From Leucosporidium creatinivorum (lineage: Eukaryota > Basidiomycota > Microbotryomycetes > Leucosporidiales > Leucosporidiaceae), in contig BCKL01000010.1 of NCBI GenBank assembly GCA_001600635.1, positions 387,663-451,662 on the forward strand: 64,000 nucleotides of DNA. The letters are read 5' to 3'. A program made the translations under genes and the position numbers. Below, in pieces: positions 36,291-47,357 of the stretch. The notes beneath the pieces were generated by a model. That model was not told where the DNA came from. It did no database searches and saw nothing but the letters and a program-made list of their open reading frames with translations. Positions within the stretch are counted from its first letter, which is position 1, and every line of letters starts with the position of its first letter.

Positions 36291-39200
36291 CTACATCTGC
36301 AACCTCATCCCCCTTCGCGCCGCCTCCTCAGCTTTGTAGCTAACCATGAGCGCCTTGACATGCGAGACAATCTCGACCGCCTGCCTCGAGCTCTCGGCCT
36401 CAAAGTCATACCGCTTGTCGTGCCCGTTCTTCTGCACCAGCATCTTGAAGGTCGTAGGCGCTCGTCGGGAGACCTTACAGTCGTGCACCATGGAGATGTG
36501 GAAGGAAGAGGTCCGGCCACCTTCGAAGCGACCGCGGTTGTCGGCGGCGGAGGGCATGAAGTGGATGCTGTAGGGCGAGGGGGAAGTTAGCGAGCGTACG
36601 GAGCGAGAGCAGCAGGTAAACTCACTAGTCCCCGTCGATGGCGATGGTACGAGGATGCCGACCGAGGGGCATGGGAAGCTTTCGTTGGACGTTGAAGCGC
36701 TGGTAGGTCGAGGTGAGGTCCGAGGCCGACTGGTACTTGGGCTGAGGCGGCTCCGAGAGGCGCTTGAAGATGGACGCTGTGCAGTCGAGCGGGTCAGCTC
36801 TACTCCATTCCTCAGATCTGAGTGACTGCTCACCACTCGGGTTGTTGTTCTGCAGCGCCTGCTTAATGTTGCCTCGAAGGCTGGCGACTTGACTCCGACG
36901 AACGAGGGTGAGGTCGTGGCGGTCGCCGAGGCTGTCGACGGTCCGGTCGAGAGGGACGACGATGTCGGCGTCATTGTGGCGGACCATGAGAGCCCACTCC
37001 TTGGGATTCTCGAGCCCTCGCTTCTTGCAGATGTGGTCTGCGGGCGAGAAGAAGGTCAGCTGGATCGCTTGAGACGTCGATCTCGAGGGACATACCCAGA
37101 ACATCGCTCATGTACATATCGTTCGGTACGCTGACCGTCGTGTTGATCTCATCGACACCCGGCGCCGGAGGGAGCCGCACGCGAAGGAGCACGGGAATGG
37201 AGAGCGCCGAAGAGACACCCATCGTTGTCCCGGGGCGGAATGATCCTCCAGTAGGCGTAAGTGGAACAGCAGGAGAAGCGACGGCGAGTGCAGGTTGAGC
37301 GTCGGCAGCGATGGGAGGGGCGAGAGTATTGCCGGCGGGGATGGCGAAGGAGCGTTTCGGCGCAGCGAGGACACGGGAAGGTCGACGCTGGATGGTGGAC
37401 TGCTTCGACTGATTATCCTTGACTGTAGAGAGCTCGTTGGTCAGCGAACAGGAAGTGGAGTGAAAATTCGGTCGACTTACGTTGCGGTCCCGTCGCCAGA
37501 ACGATGGCAAACTCGTCGAAGGAGAACTTGGAGATGGCGCGAGTTCGGTCGAGGGCTACAAAGAGATAAGTGTTAGTTCACCAGCCTTGTAAGCCGAAGC
37601 TGACGAGTACTCACCAGGAAAGTCCTCATCAACCTCTCCATCATCCTCCACAATCCGCAAGTTCCACTTGGTCGTCTCATCATGCTCCTGCTCCCCCTCC
37701 CCAACCTCCAACTTCGGCTCCCTACCCTCCTCCCAATAAGCCCACAGTCCCGCTCCAATAACCTCCTCGACCGAAAGGTCCTTCTTGACCGCAATCTTGA
37801 GCTTCTTGCTCGGGCTCTTGGATTGCGGGAAGTAGATAGTAAGCTTGAGAGCATCACTACCGCGGGAGACGAGGGCGGCGTAGAGTCGGGAGAAGGGGTT
37901 CGAGGCAGACGGGGAGTCCTCTTTGGCGGTCAGGAGGGCTGTCAGCGCCGAGCGTTTTGGCGCGGTAGGAACGAAGGAGGTGGGAAGGTCAGAGCGTTTG
38001 GCGAAGGAGATGACGGGCTGATGTTGGCGGGTGGGAGTGTGTGGTGGTGGCTGGGGTTTGGGGCGGAGGTGTTGGGGAGGAGAGGCGGGTGCGGAGGATG
38101 GCGCCGAGGGAGGGGCGTCGTGCGCGGTTGAGGGGTCGGCGCTGAGCATAAGGCTGGGCGCAGAGACCTTGCGCTTCCGCTCGATGGGATTCGTGTCTCC
38201 GGAAGGAGGACCTTGGTCGACAGTGCTGGAAGGATCGGCCTCGGGCGGCGAGATGGGGTCGGTGTTGGCCCTCGGTCGAGTAGGCGAGTCGTGAGGCGCC
38301 GATGCTGCATGTGCGGTGGCTGCAGATGGTAGTGGTGGTGCCTCCTCCTCGTGAGCCGGCTCCGCGATGGGCACGAGCATTCGGCCGCTGATATTGACCC
38401 TCCGGCGCTCCCTCGCCCGAAAGTTGCGAGGAACCTGGATTGGGGGTGGAGGAGGCTGTAAGTCATCCTCGTCGTCCTCCTCGATAGCGCCGATGCGATT
38501 GTTGGTCGAGCCAGGAGCGAAGGACGACGAGCCGCTATCGCTGCGCTCACGGCCCATGACTCCCTCAGCCGTGCCGTTGAGTCGAGAGACGCCGAAGAGC
38601 GAGACACCTGAGCTAGCTACGGAGGCATAGCGACCGCCGAAGGAGGAGGGCTCGGCGGCGTCGCGTACGGAGGAGACGGAGGGCGAAGACTGGAGGGAAG
38701 AGGCATGGATTGGCGAGACCGAGCTGGACGAGTGCGAGTGCATGAGGGCGAGGGGAGCTGAGGTCGAGACGTCCGAGCCTTCGGTGATGTGAGAAAGGGG
38801 GAGAGACGAAGCGGCGTCCACCGAGGAGGCTGCTGTATCGGACGGAGGGAGGGGAGGAGCGTCGTAGGCCCGGCGAGCCTCTGCTTCCTCGGCGGCGCGG
38901 GAAGCTTCGAGGAGAGCTGTAGCGGCACTGATCTCGACGGGCACTGCTATCGGTCGCTTCGGTGAGTCTGGTGGAGGGGTAGGAGGAGTATTGGCGCGAC
39001 TCGGATCGACGGTGCTGACCGGCGAGTCCTGCGGCGTCTGGATGGGTGAGTGGATGACGACGGGGGGAGGCGGCTGAAGGTGAGCTGTATTGTCCTGGAA
39101 GCGCTTGCGATGGATGGAAGCCTCCAATGAGTTCCGTCGACTTCGAAAGACGAAGTCAGCGCTCGGCTCGGCGAAGGAGGTCCAGAGAGGGCCTTACTTG

Positions 39201-39748
39201 AGATTCTCCGTCGTAGCTTCCTGCACCTCGGGCTCCGCCGGATCGCTTTCGTCGGTCTCGGCTACCTCGAGCGCTCCTGCTCGACCCTTCCAGCTCCTTT
39301 GGCGACCACCGACCCGCATGCCAGCGCCCCCCACTCCACGCCCTTTGCCGACAATCGTCTGGCTGTAGTTCAAGCCGGTAGATCCTCCAGTGGAAGGCGG
39401 TGGTCGTCGCCTTCCTCCTGCTCCACCAGCGCCCGAATCCCCTCGACCGAATCCCAGCGCGAGCGGCGGACTGGACCTCCCGCTGGACAGCTCAGGCCAT
39501 TTCGACTCGTCGGCGAGGCCGGAGAGGACGACGTAGGGCGAGTTGAAGCCTGGGGAAGAGTGGTCGAATGCGACGAGGTTGTGCGGTCCTGTACCAGGGA
39601 TTGCCGACTGGACAGCGTGATTCGGGAGGACGTGCCGGACGTAGTTGAGCTGAAGCGAGTGCAGGAGGAAGCTGTTGTCTGGCAGGTTAGCTATGCACGA
39701 TGAAGCTGCCGGTGAATGAGCTCACTCCTTGTCTGCAAGCAAAGACAT
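36291..39748 (-). CDS. SIN1: TORC2 subunit SIN1/AVO1
   Basis: Scaffold of target-of-rapamycin complex 2, at the plasma membrane, presenting AGC kinases (Ypk/Akt type) to Tor2. The first exon MSLLADK ends with a split Asp codon rejoining to DFLLHSLQLNYVRHVLPNHA, a typical SIN1 N-terminus. A long disordered Ser/Pro region follows. The CRIM domain follows (SASNPFSRLYAALVSRGSDA, LKLTIYFPQSKSPSKKLKIA, VEEVIGAGLWAYWEEGREPK), then a Ras-binding-like domain (LLRVRLPPAPGVDEINTTVS, MYMSDVLDHICKKRGLENPK). The C-terminal PH domain reads YQRFNVQRKLPMPLGRHPRT, IAIDGDYIHFMPSA and VSRRAPTTFKMLVQKNG, and ends ARRGMRLQM. Convergent with the permease (169 bases apart) and divergent from the MATH/USP-like gene. 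Confidence 0.94.
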
Positions 39749-40078
39749 GCCTCAGCAACAGCGGCAGCTGCTCGCGGGGTGTTGACGGGGTCGGAGCGCG
39801 TAGTCGATGGCAGGAGCTGAGAGCGGAGCCGGCAAGGAGCTTCGGTAGCGCTTTATGAGCCGAGTGAACGCTGTAGTCGAGATGCAGCGCGAACGAGTGA
39901 GTCGGAGGAGCAAGAGAGGTCGCGCGACCAGCTTCGAAACTCCTTATCTTCCTGCCTCATCGTGCTCCTTCAATTTCAACTCCAGCATCGCTTCTGCACC
40001 TCGATAGCCTAGTTGCTGCTGCTCCTGGACTTCACACAACCTACACCTCGCTGTCCCGCTTTCTCTCAGCTCGCCCGC
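39749..40078. promoter_or_regulatory. Shared upstream region of SIN1 and MATH/USP-like gene
   Basis: 330 bases between divergent start codons. It contains the 20-base word at 39865-39884 that recurs exactly at 21215-21234; its core in the SIN1 direction is CTCGACTACAGC, about 120 bases upstream of the SIN1 ATG. Confidence 0.45.
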
Positions 40079-41592
40079 CATGGTAAGCCGTCCTCTCGCC
40101 TCGCCGCATACGTTCGCTGACCTACTCATCTGCAGGCCGAACCAGTGCAACATCCTCAGCCTGCTCCTCCAACCAGTCCTCCCGAGCCCTCCCTGTACCC
40201 TCTAGAGCGTGCGTTTCCCCCCTTCGCTCTCGCGCTGAACGAGGGGCTGACTTTGCTACTCAGTCAACTCCAGGACGCCCGACATGAGCGACAAGCCAGG
40301 AGAAGATCAAGCTGATTTCAAAGCCTTCTCGTGGCGCGTGAGCTGGCACGAGCAGGAGTGCGATGCCATTCGCAGCCCTCGGTTCGAAGTAGGCGGGCAT
40401 CAGTGGCGAGTTCACCTTATTTCGAGTCGACTCGTACGCTCGCGAACCTCGGCTGACCAAAGCTCCATCCTCAGGTCGCTCTCCATCCGTCCGAACCGCG
40501 AGCTTGAATCCGGCCTCGTCTCCATCATCCTCAACCACGAGTCCCCCGAGCTGCTCGCAGGTCCAGTCGACCACATCTGCGCTCGCATCGCCATCTCTAT
40601 GGCCACCACTAACCTTCCACTATCTCGAAACCGTACCTTCACCGAGCGTGAGCAATTCTCGATCTCGCCATCGCCGAGCTGCCTCACAACTGACCTCTAC
40701 CCTCTACTCTTCCGACGCACAGGCGGCGCATACCGCTTCTCCGCCAGTCGCAAGCTGTATGGCTTCCCGTCCTTTGGATATCGGAAGGATCTCGTCAAGT
40801 GGTGTGTCGGCTCAGACGATGACTCGGTCGTGACCGTCTACCTCAAGGTGCTCAAGGACGAGACGGGCTACTGCTTCTACCCTTTTTCCAAAGCTATGTA
40901 AGCTCTCAGTGACCTCGAAGTGAACATCACTGACCTCTCGCGGCGAACAGATACGACTCGAGGGAACGGATAGGCCTCGTCTCCCTCAGAAAGTACCAGG
41001 ATTTTACCGATGTCGGCTTCCTGCTTCTGTGGAGCATACCCGAGATCCGCAAGGTATGTAGCTTCTCTTGTACTTCCCATCACGGCTCTGACGTGCTCTC
41101 GCCGTTGTCAGCTGGTCTACGAGCTCCCCGACCTCCCCGATTCGCCGTCGGGCAAGCAGAACCTCATCGTCGGCAGCCTTCAGACCCTCTTCTATGCCCT
41201 CGAGGTCGCAGAACGGGCAGTCAGTGAGTCTCAAGGTAGTCTGATACCACCTTGTTCGCTTGCTGAGCACTCGCCCGCCTCGCAGGTACCGAGCCGACCG
41301 TCCAAGCTCTCAGTCACAGAGCGATGACCTTCGGCTCTGAGCGAGGCGAAGCTGTGCGCTTCGCTTACGACGCGATCAACGACTCACAACTTCCTGGGGT
41401 GAGTTCGACTTCTTCTCCTCGCAAGAACCGGCTCGAGCTAACATGCTCGTCCTCAGGCGCCGTCTCGCAAGCTCTTCAACGACTTGCTCTCGAGTCGAAC
41501 GCTCCGTAGAGCGGAGGATGGCTCGCTCACCGTCGACTATACCGGTGGGTACTGGCGCCTCGTCTTCTCGCAGCTTCAAGCTAACCGGAACT

Positions 41593-41623
<31 letters not shown>

Positions 41624-42582
41624 GCAGACTCCATTTCGATCGCGCCCGTCCGCCGCTTCTGCGCCACCGACCTCATCTCCACCCTAGACCGTCGTCTTCA
41701 GACCCGACCCTCACTCACCGACTTCAGCTCCGACGACACTACCTCACAACAGGACCCGCCATTAGCCATGTTCGACTTCTCCCCCTACCTCACCATCGAG
41801 CTGGGCCCCCCGGTCACCGCCGGCTCCTCAGCTCCGCGCTTCACTTTCCCGACCACCCTCGACATGACCCGTTTCCTCCCCTACACAACCCCCGAACTCG
41901 CAGCCCAGCAGCTCGGCGCATCCCACCCCCCTCCTCGCAAGAGTGCCAAATTCCGCCTACACACCGTCATCGTTCAACTACCCGACTTTGACGTCCCCCT
42001 CCTCAATCGAGCGGGCAAACGTGTCCTCAACGAGTCGTATGCTTTTATCCGCCCCGAGCCAAGTGGGCTCTGGTACAAGCATCGCGATGGCAGGGTCGTG
42101 GTCGCGACGGAGAAGGAGGTCCTGGAGAGTGCGTTTGGAGGGAGAGGAGTGCAGCAGACGGAGGAGTTCGGAGCGGCGACGACGTTGGTTTATGCTGATG
42201 ACGAGTTTGAGAGGAGGAGAGGCGAGGTTGAGGCCAAGCCGAGGATTGGGATTCGTACGTTGGTCGCTGGCTCGCGTTCTCGCTTTATGGGTCGCGGAGC
42301 TAACGCGACTTGACTCTGTCTATAGGCGACTGGGTCAAGCGCAACCTGCAGCTCAAGAAGGGCGAGCCGCTGAGCCCTTTCACGCGGACCGAGGGTGAGT
42401 TGTGGCTGCGTCTTGCCCTCCCTCCATCCTCAACTCCCTGCCTTCTACCTCATTCTCTTCCACTGACACGTTCCCTCGCCACAGCCCTCGTGTGCGCTAC
42501 TGCTACCGTCGGCATCGCCGCTGCCGCGATTGGCCTCCTCGCTTTCGGCGTCAAGGCGGCGATGAGGATGAGGAGACCGTAG
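40079..42582 (+). CDS. MATH plus USP7-like protein, apparently inactive, with C-terminal membrane anchor
   Basis: The ATG is alone in its first exon (40079-40081). Downstream exons give MAEPVQHPQP, then a MATH domain (FKAFSWRVSWHEQECDAIRS, PRFEVGGHQW, LESGLVSIILNHES, ICARIAISMATTN, GYRKDLVKWCVGSDDDSVVT). Next is a region colinear with the USP7/Ubp15 catalytic core: GLVSLRKYQDFTDVGFLLLW, PEIRKLVYELPD, VGSLQTLFYALEVAERAVST, RAMTFGSERGEAVRFAYDAI. The finger-to-palm part follows (FTFPTTLDMTRFLPYT, FRLHTVIVQLPDFD, LNESYAFIRPEPSGLWYKHR). By eye, the Cys-box Cys is Asp (FTDVG versus ATCYM) and the GGHY His is Ser (NESY), so no peptidase activity is expected. The tail VCATATVGIAAAAIGLLAFG followed by VKAAMRMRRP reads as a tail anchor. 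One intron needs a GC donor (40406-40474). Role probably ubiquitin or substrate binding at a membrane (inference). Confidence 0.82.
41593..41621 (+). repeat. 29-base poly-C tract in an intron
   Basis: An uninterrupted run of 29 C lies between the branch site GCTAACC (about 41578) and the acceptor TCGCAG of the intron after the DYT codons. It takes the place of the pyrimidine tract. The opposite strand is 29 G. Length is probably unreliable in the assembly. Confidence 0.9.
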
Positions 42583-42752
42583 CAGTGCTCAGCCTAATTC
42601 ACGTCATACAGCCGATGGGACCAACTTTGCGTACGAGTAGAGCCAGCTGGAGAGCCCTGCTTGTGCGACTTTCGAGAGCGGCGAGCAGCTCAAGCGCCGA
42701 AGACCATCGCTCGTCGGCAGCTGTGAGTCGATGCGGCGAATTGGATACAAGC

Positions 42753-44191
42753 TCAACCACCCTCCTCCACCCTCGCACTACTGCCCATCAGCGCCTTGAA
42801 CCTCTTCCTCATTCCCTCTCCCACCTTTCTCACCCTCTCCTTCACCCACTCCTCGTCCCCTCCCACTTCCTCGCCCTCCTCATCCTCGCTCCTCAACCTG
42901 CAGCCAAACCCCTGATCCCTCACCCTCCCCTTCACAGCATCCCTCACCTCTCCATACAGCTTCTCATGCTTTCTCCAATCCATTTCTACCTTCACTTCTG
43001 ATTGGCCCAGCTCGGTGGGGTGGAAAGGAGTAGGGAAAGGAGCGGCCTTGTCCAATGCAGGACCGTAGAGAGCTTCTTCCAACCAGGAGGGGTTGGGCGT
43101 CGAGGGTGAGAGATGGGAGGGAGGGTGAGCGTTGGGAGGGGTGAAACGCTCGGTGTCGAAGTGAGGGTGATTCGTCGAGGTGGTGGAAGAGGAGGAGGGT
43201 GGTGGACGATGAGAGGGTGCTTTGAATGATTGTGGCTGGGGCGCCCTGGGTGGGTAGGGGAAGGTGGTGGGCAGTTTGTGTGTAGGCTGATGTGAGGGCC
43301 GAGAGGAGGGAGGGTTCGGCGGAAGAAAGGCGAAGCGCTGTGGCTGGTTCGGCGGGGGGTGCTGTTGTTTGCAAAGTGATACGATGGAATTGTCCGGTGG
43401 TTGAGGATGTGAACGAGGAACCTGAGCTGGTCGTAGAGGTGCGAAAGGCTGCGGTCCAGGTCGAGCGGGGTGGGAAGGAGTAGCGATTTGAGCCATGAGG
43501 GTGTCGGAAGCACAGGAGGTGTCGCTTGAGTGACGGTGAGAGGCGTTCGGGAGCTTGGAGTGATCGAACGCTGCTCCAGAGGTTGGCGTGCCCGAGTCCG
43601 GTGGGAAGAGCTTTGAAGCTGGGACGAACGAGCGCCGAGCGGTCGAGGGTGCAGCTGCAGAGAGACGCTGGGTCGAAGCAGCAGCGAGATGAGCTTTTCG
43701 GTAGTACGGTGTCAGCTTTGCTTCCTTGCCGAGCGGCAAGAAGGGCTCACCTGCTCCTATAGATCCGTCTCGTCTCGAATCGCGCCTCGGCTCGAGACTT
43801 CTTCCCGCGAAATCTGCCGCAGTGTCCTTCCAGCCATCTCCTCCTCCTTCCTACCGGTAGCGGCGTCCCTCTCCCTTCCTCCCTCTCCTACCGCACGCTC
43901 CTGAACCGCCGTTCTGGCCAGCTTGCTCGACGCTGCTGCGCTTCCCTCCTCCTCGACTCGGCGCCTCTTACTTGCTGTGCGACGATCGAAGACTCTCCAA
44001 ACTCCAGCGGAAGCATCATTAGCTCTGGCTACTAGTCCCGACGAGCTACCCCCTCCCTGCTTGCTGTCCGAGACAGATACGAGCGAGGAGAGCTGAGGTG
44101 GCGAAGCTAAGTCGAGCTCCTCATCCGATCCGTCCGATAGTTCCTCCTGCTGCATGTTGTAGGACCAGTCGCCGTCGGTTAGCTTGGTCAT
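42753..44191 (-). CDS. Disordered protein of unknown function (model uncertain)
   Basis: First exon MTKLTDGDWSYNMQQEELSD, then an acidic run (GSDEELDLASPP) and a basic patch FDRRTASKRRRVEEE. A second exon is Pro/Ser/His-rich (AHLAAASTQRLSAAAPSTAR, PHFDTERFTPPNAHPP) and ends in a charged helical stretch EEWVKERVRKVGEGMRKRF, then SSARVEEGG. Read without an intron, the first frame stops at 43757. A donor GTAGGA inside it (about 43855) and an acceptor AAAAG before CTCATCTC join both frames (DAAT then AHLAAAS). Two separate genes are the alternative. The basic patch may be a nuclear signal. No family recognised. Confidence 0.45.
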
Positions 44192-44377
44192 GTCGAGCTG
44201 CAGCAGCAAAGCGCGGCGAGCTGAGGACGAGGTAAAAGCAGGAGGGAGAGAGAGGTCGAGCAGCTCCGTTTCGTCTCTCTCATCTCTCGCTGATCTGAGG
44301 GGTACCTTGCTACACGGTACAGCGGGTCTAGTCGCTACAACATATCTGTCACTTGAGCAGCCGGTATGTGTAGCTCT

Positions 44378-44650
44378 TTACCTCCCGCCCCCTCGAAAGA
44401 GCACCTCGGCTCCGAGTTCGAGACAGCGCAGGCTTCCGCTCTGGCGTCTAGAGCTACAGAGTGATGAGCTACGGCAAGGAGAGCGTACGACTAAGATGTA
44501 GGTCTTGTTGTGGATGTTGCGATCCTCCGTACAGATGTAGCCCGCCGACCAGGAGCGTAGAACGTAAGCCGAAGCGAGCGGGATGAGAGCGCGAACGACC
44601 TTGTTGGATCCTAGCCTATTGATGCTGAAGGAAGCAGCATCGAGTACCAT
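44378..44650 (-). pseudogene. Possible relic of a short-chain dehydrogenase N-terminus
   Basis: ATG 44650 reads MVLDAASFSINRLGSNKVVR, then ALIPLASAYVLRSWSAGYIC and TEDRNIHNKTYILV. In the same frame it ends LRCLELGAEVLFRGGGR and stops at 44378. A membrane segment, a GxxC element and NKTYILV followed later by LELGAEVLF look like the start of a membrane-anchored SDR (KTxxVTGxxxGIG...LxxxGAxV), but the TGxxxGxG cofactor loop is not there and nothing further of an SDR follows. I read it as a truncated, degraded copy. It could also be a real short protein or chance. Confidence 0.3.
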
Positions 44651-44976
44651 CTCTGTAGGTCGACAGCGAATCGAGCGATGAGGTCGGAGCAAGAGCCCCC
44701 TTGGACGACTTGGCCGCGAGAAGGCTCCCCCTCCCTTTCTCTCCCGCGCTCACCTCGTCTACGCTTCGACTGCTCGTCTGCACGTCGGGAAGCTGCTTAC
44801 TGTACGTCTAGCTGTGAGTATATCTCTGTAGGCCGAGCTGACCCATCTCCCCGCGCTTTCAGACTCTCGATTCACTCAACACTCGTCGACGCTCTTGATG
44901 GACGACCAGGACCGCTGCTTCTCCGAGCACAGGCTTCCGCGCGCTACCTCTGGATATCAAAGCTCGTATCGCTGAG
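44651..44976. other. Intergenic or unrecognised first exon of the next gene
   Basis: Contains a likely intron (donor near 44816, branch GCTGACC, acceptor CTTTCAG at 44862). Just before the next ATG, in its frame, 44944-44976 reads LPLDIKARIAE, so the following gene probably starts further upstream. Confidence 0.4.
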
Positions 44977-46332
44977 ATGGTGTACGAGGGAGACCTACGA
45001 GGAGCCGAACCGCGAGATTGGCGCCTCCCAGTGACCAACACGCCCCGCTCCTGGGACACCCCATCGCTCTCTCGAGTGGATCGCAGCATGAACAAACTCT
45101 GCAGCATTTACCTCTTTAGGGTGAGCTGTGCGCGCTCCGTCACTTCAGCGGCTCCCTCTGACGGAAGCTCAATCCCTCGTTCTCGCTGCTACCGTTCAAC
45201 AGTACCTGAAGTCATCTCGCACCGGGCATCCCACGCTCAAGTTTAGGGTTCTCCCGCGCCACGGCGCTAGCTTCAGAACCCTCGGATTCGACTCGCCGGA
45301 TCCCGCCGAGAACCTCCACGCCCTCTCCCTCCTTCCCTTCCTCTCTAACATAACGGCCCTCGACTTCACGGGCATCACGCTCGCCTACATCAAGGAAGCC
45401 TCTTCGAAGAGGACTTCAGAGATGCCCTTGGACTCGTCTCGGGACGGATCACATCCATCACGCTCAGCGCAGCGCAAGATTACCGAGCTGTCGACATCTT
45501 GAGCCGTCTCCCGGCGCTCAGGAGAGTCGAGATCGGAGGAGAGGCCGTCTGCCTCAACGACTCCGTTGTTGAGATCCTCTCCAAGATGCAGCTGCACCAT
45601 CTGGTCCTTCGGCCAACCTACGGAGGATCCGCTCGCGCGGCTGGAGACCTCGGCGACGTCGTTCGAGGCCACCACTGGGCGTCGACTACCACTTTGCGGT
45701 CACTCACACTCGATATGGGCCGTCTCGAGGAACAAGGATGGGCCTTCATCTCGTCTTTCGCACCTTCCCTCGAATCCCTCTCGCTCCGCATCGACTCAGC
45801 GGTGACTGAGGCGCCCACCACCTCGACAACCTTCCCGCACCTCACTCATCTGTCCCTCACCTCGACGGGCAACTCCCTTCCCGCCATCCTCCCGGCCTTC
45901 GCGACCTCCCCGGTTCAGCACATCACCATCCGCCCCACTCAGTTCTCCAAGGCCGAGAATATGGAAGAGGTGTCCAGGATCCTCGAAAGATGGGGGCATC
46001 TGCGGCTGCTGGACTTCCACGTCCCATATCAGCCACCAGGCACTTACACGCTACTTCACTCCTTCCGACGCCTCAGCACCGACCGGCTTCTCGTGCGCTG
46101 CCACGGCGAGGCTCCCTTCCCCGCCGCCGATTTCCATTTCACTCCCGCCCCATCTACAACAGCCTTTCGCACCAAGTTGACCAGGGTGGCTACGGATCAG
46201 GCGATTGAGGGAATGCGGTTCATGCAGAACCTGCTCGGGCGGATGAGGGCGATGGGCGAGGTGGAGAAGATTCCAGAGGTGCTGGAGGCGATGGAAGGTA
46301 TCTTCAAGCTGAAGGAGATCGAGGAGTACTAG
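44977..46332 (+). CDS. F-box/LRR-like protein (5' end uncertain)
   Basis: From ATG 44977: MVYEGDLRGAEPRDWRLPVT, then LCSIYLFR, SLVLAATVQQYLK, LHALSLLPFLSNITALDFTG and ITLAYIKEASS. A long last exon has repeated Leu-rich segments (DILSRLPALRRVEIGGEAVC, LSKMQLHHLVLRPTYGG, TTLRSLTLDMGRLEEQGWAF, FPHLTHLSLTSTGNSLPAIL, WGHLRLLDFHVPYQPPGTYT). This is the layout of fungal F-box proteins with degenerate LRRs. The in-frame LPLDIKARIAE directly upstream looks like the F-box itself, so the ATG used here is probably internal. Ends FKLKEIEEY. Partner presumably Skp1; substrate unknown. Confidence 0.68.
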
Positions 46333-46477
46333 TTCCGATAGTTGAGGCTGGAAACGAGCAGTCTTTGGTGCGCCGAGGAAAAGGGCGACTTCGAGGCGAG
46401 CACCGAGCTTGTGGCTCGCAGAGATGCAGAAGAGGGACACTAGGCGACCTTCAAGCATTTGTCACCAACAGCACTAC

Positions 46478-47201
46478 TCAAGCTCGCTCCGACGCGCTGA
46501 GAATCTGAAGCAGAATCTGCAAGGCAAAACGAGAGCGATACGTTAGCCTTCGCCGAAGCTCCGCAGCAGCTCGCTCGCTCACTCAATTCACCTGTCCCTT
46601 CCTCTGTCGGTAGCCAATCTGTGTAACGATACATGCCGTGCCGAACTCGTCGAGGTTGGTCATCGACGGCAAGAGGACCTTCTGCGCCGCGGCGAGGACT
46701 TCGGGCGCCAGCCTGCCTTTGTAGCCGTTGATGGACGCGGCGAGTGCTCGAGCATCATGTCCGTATTGAGCAAGGACCTCCTTTCGACGATCTGCGAGAG
46801 GCAACGGGGTGTGGTCAGCCGTGTCATCTTTCGGCGATCCGCTCGGCGAGTTTTTAAGTCGCGGGGAGATGCCTCTGAGACCAGGGGCAGTTGCAAGTGA
46901 ACAGCTTACGGAGAATTACCTATGAGCTGGGTATGTCAGCAAAAGACTCCGGCGTCTCTGCAGGCCTCGATATCGCGGAACTCACCTGCTCAACTCGGTC
47001 ATGAAACACCTGCAAGTTGTGCCGGAGTGTTTGACGAGGTTGCACGGCTACCGTTCCTCTCAGCAGGGTCACTCGTTCGGCTTCCGTCTTCAGCTCTCTT
47101 CCTTCCGCTGCTAGCTGCTCCTGCTGCCCAGGCGGTAGACCGTGCTCGGCGCCGAGAAGTTCGAGGATCTCACAGAGCCTGCGATGATATGTGAGTGACA
47201 T
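46478..47201 (-). CDS. Small helical protein of unknown function
   Basis: Starts MSLTYHRRLCEILELLGAEH, then GLPPGQQEQLAAEGRELKTE, LRHNLQVFHDRVEQ. A 10-base microexon (46919-46910) supplies VIL plus one base, and the next exon reads HRRKEVLAQYGHDARALAAS, then APEVLAAAQKVLLPSMTNLD and FGTACIVTQIGYRQRKGQ. A final exon reads ILLQILSASERA. Joined, it is about 160-170 residues, mostly amphipathic helix. I do not recognise the family. It is in tandem with 47358-48302, which has the same kind of microexon. Confidence 0.6.
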
Positions 47202-47357
47202 GGTCGTGTGTTGAGGGGTATGCTGACTTCAAAGATGGGAGTCTTTGCAGAACTTGCAGGAGCAAGAGGAAAAGGGAAGCTGAAGCGAGAGCAACGAAAA
47301 GCAACGAGCGAACGCCGAGGGGTCCAAGGAAAAGGGGGCTGATGAGCAATTTTACTT

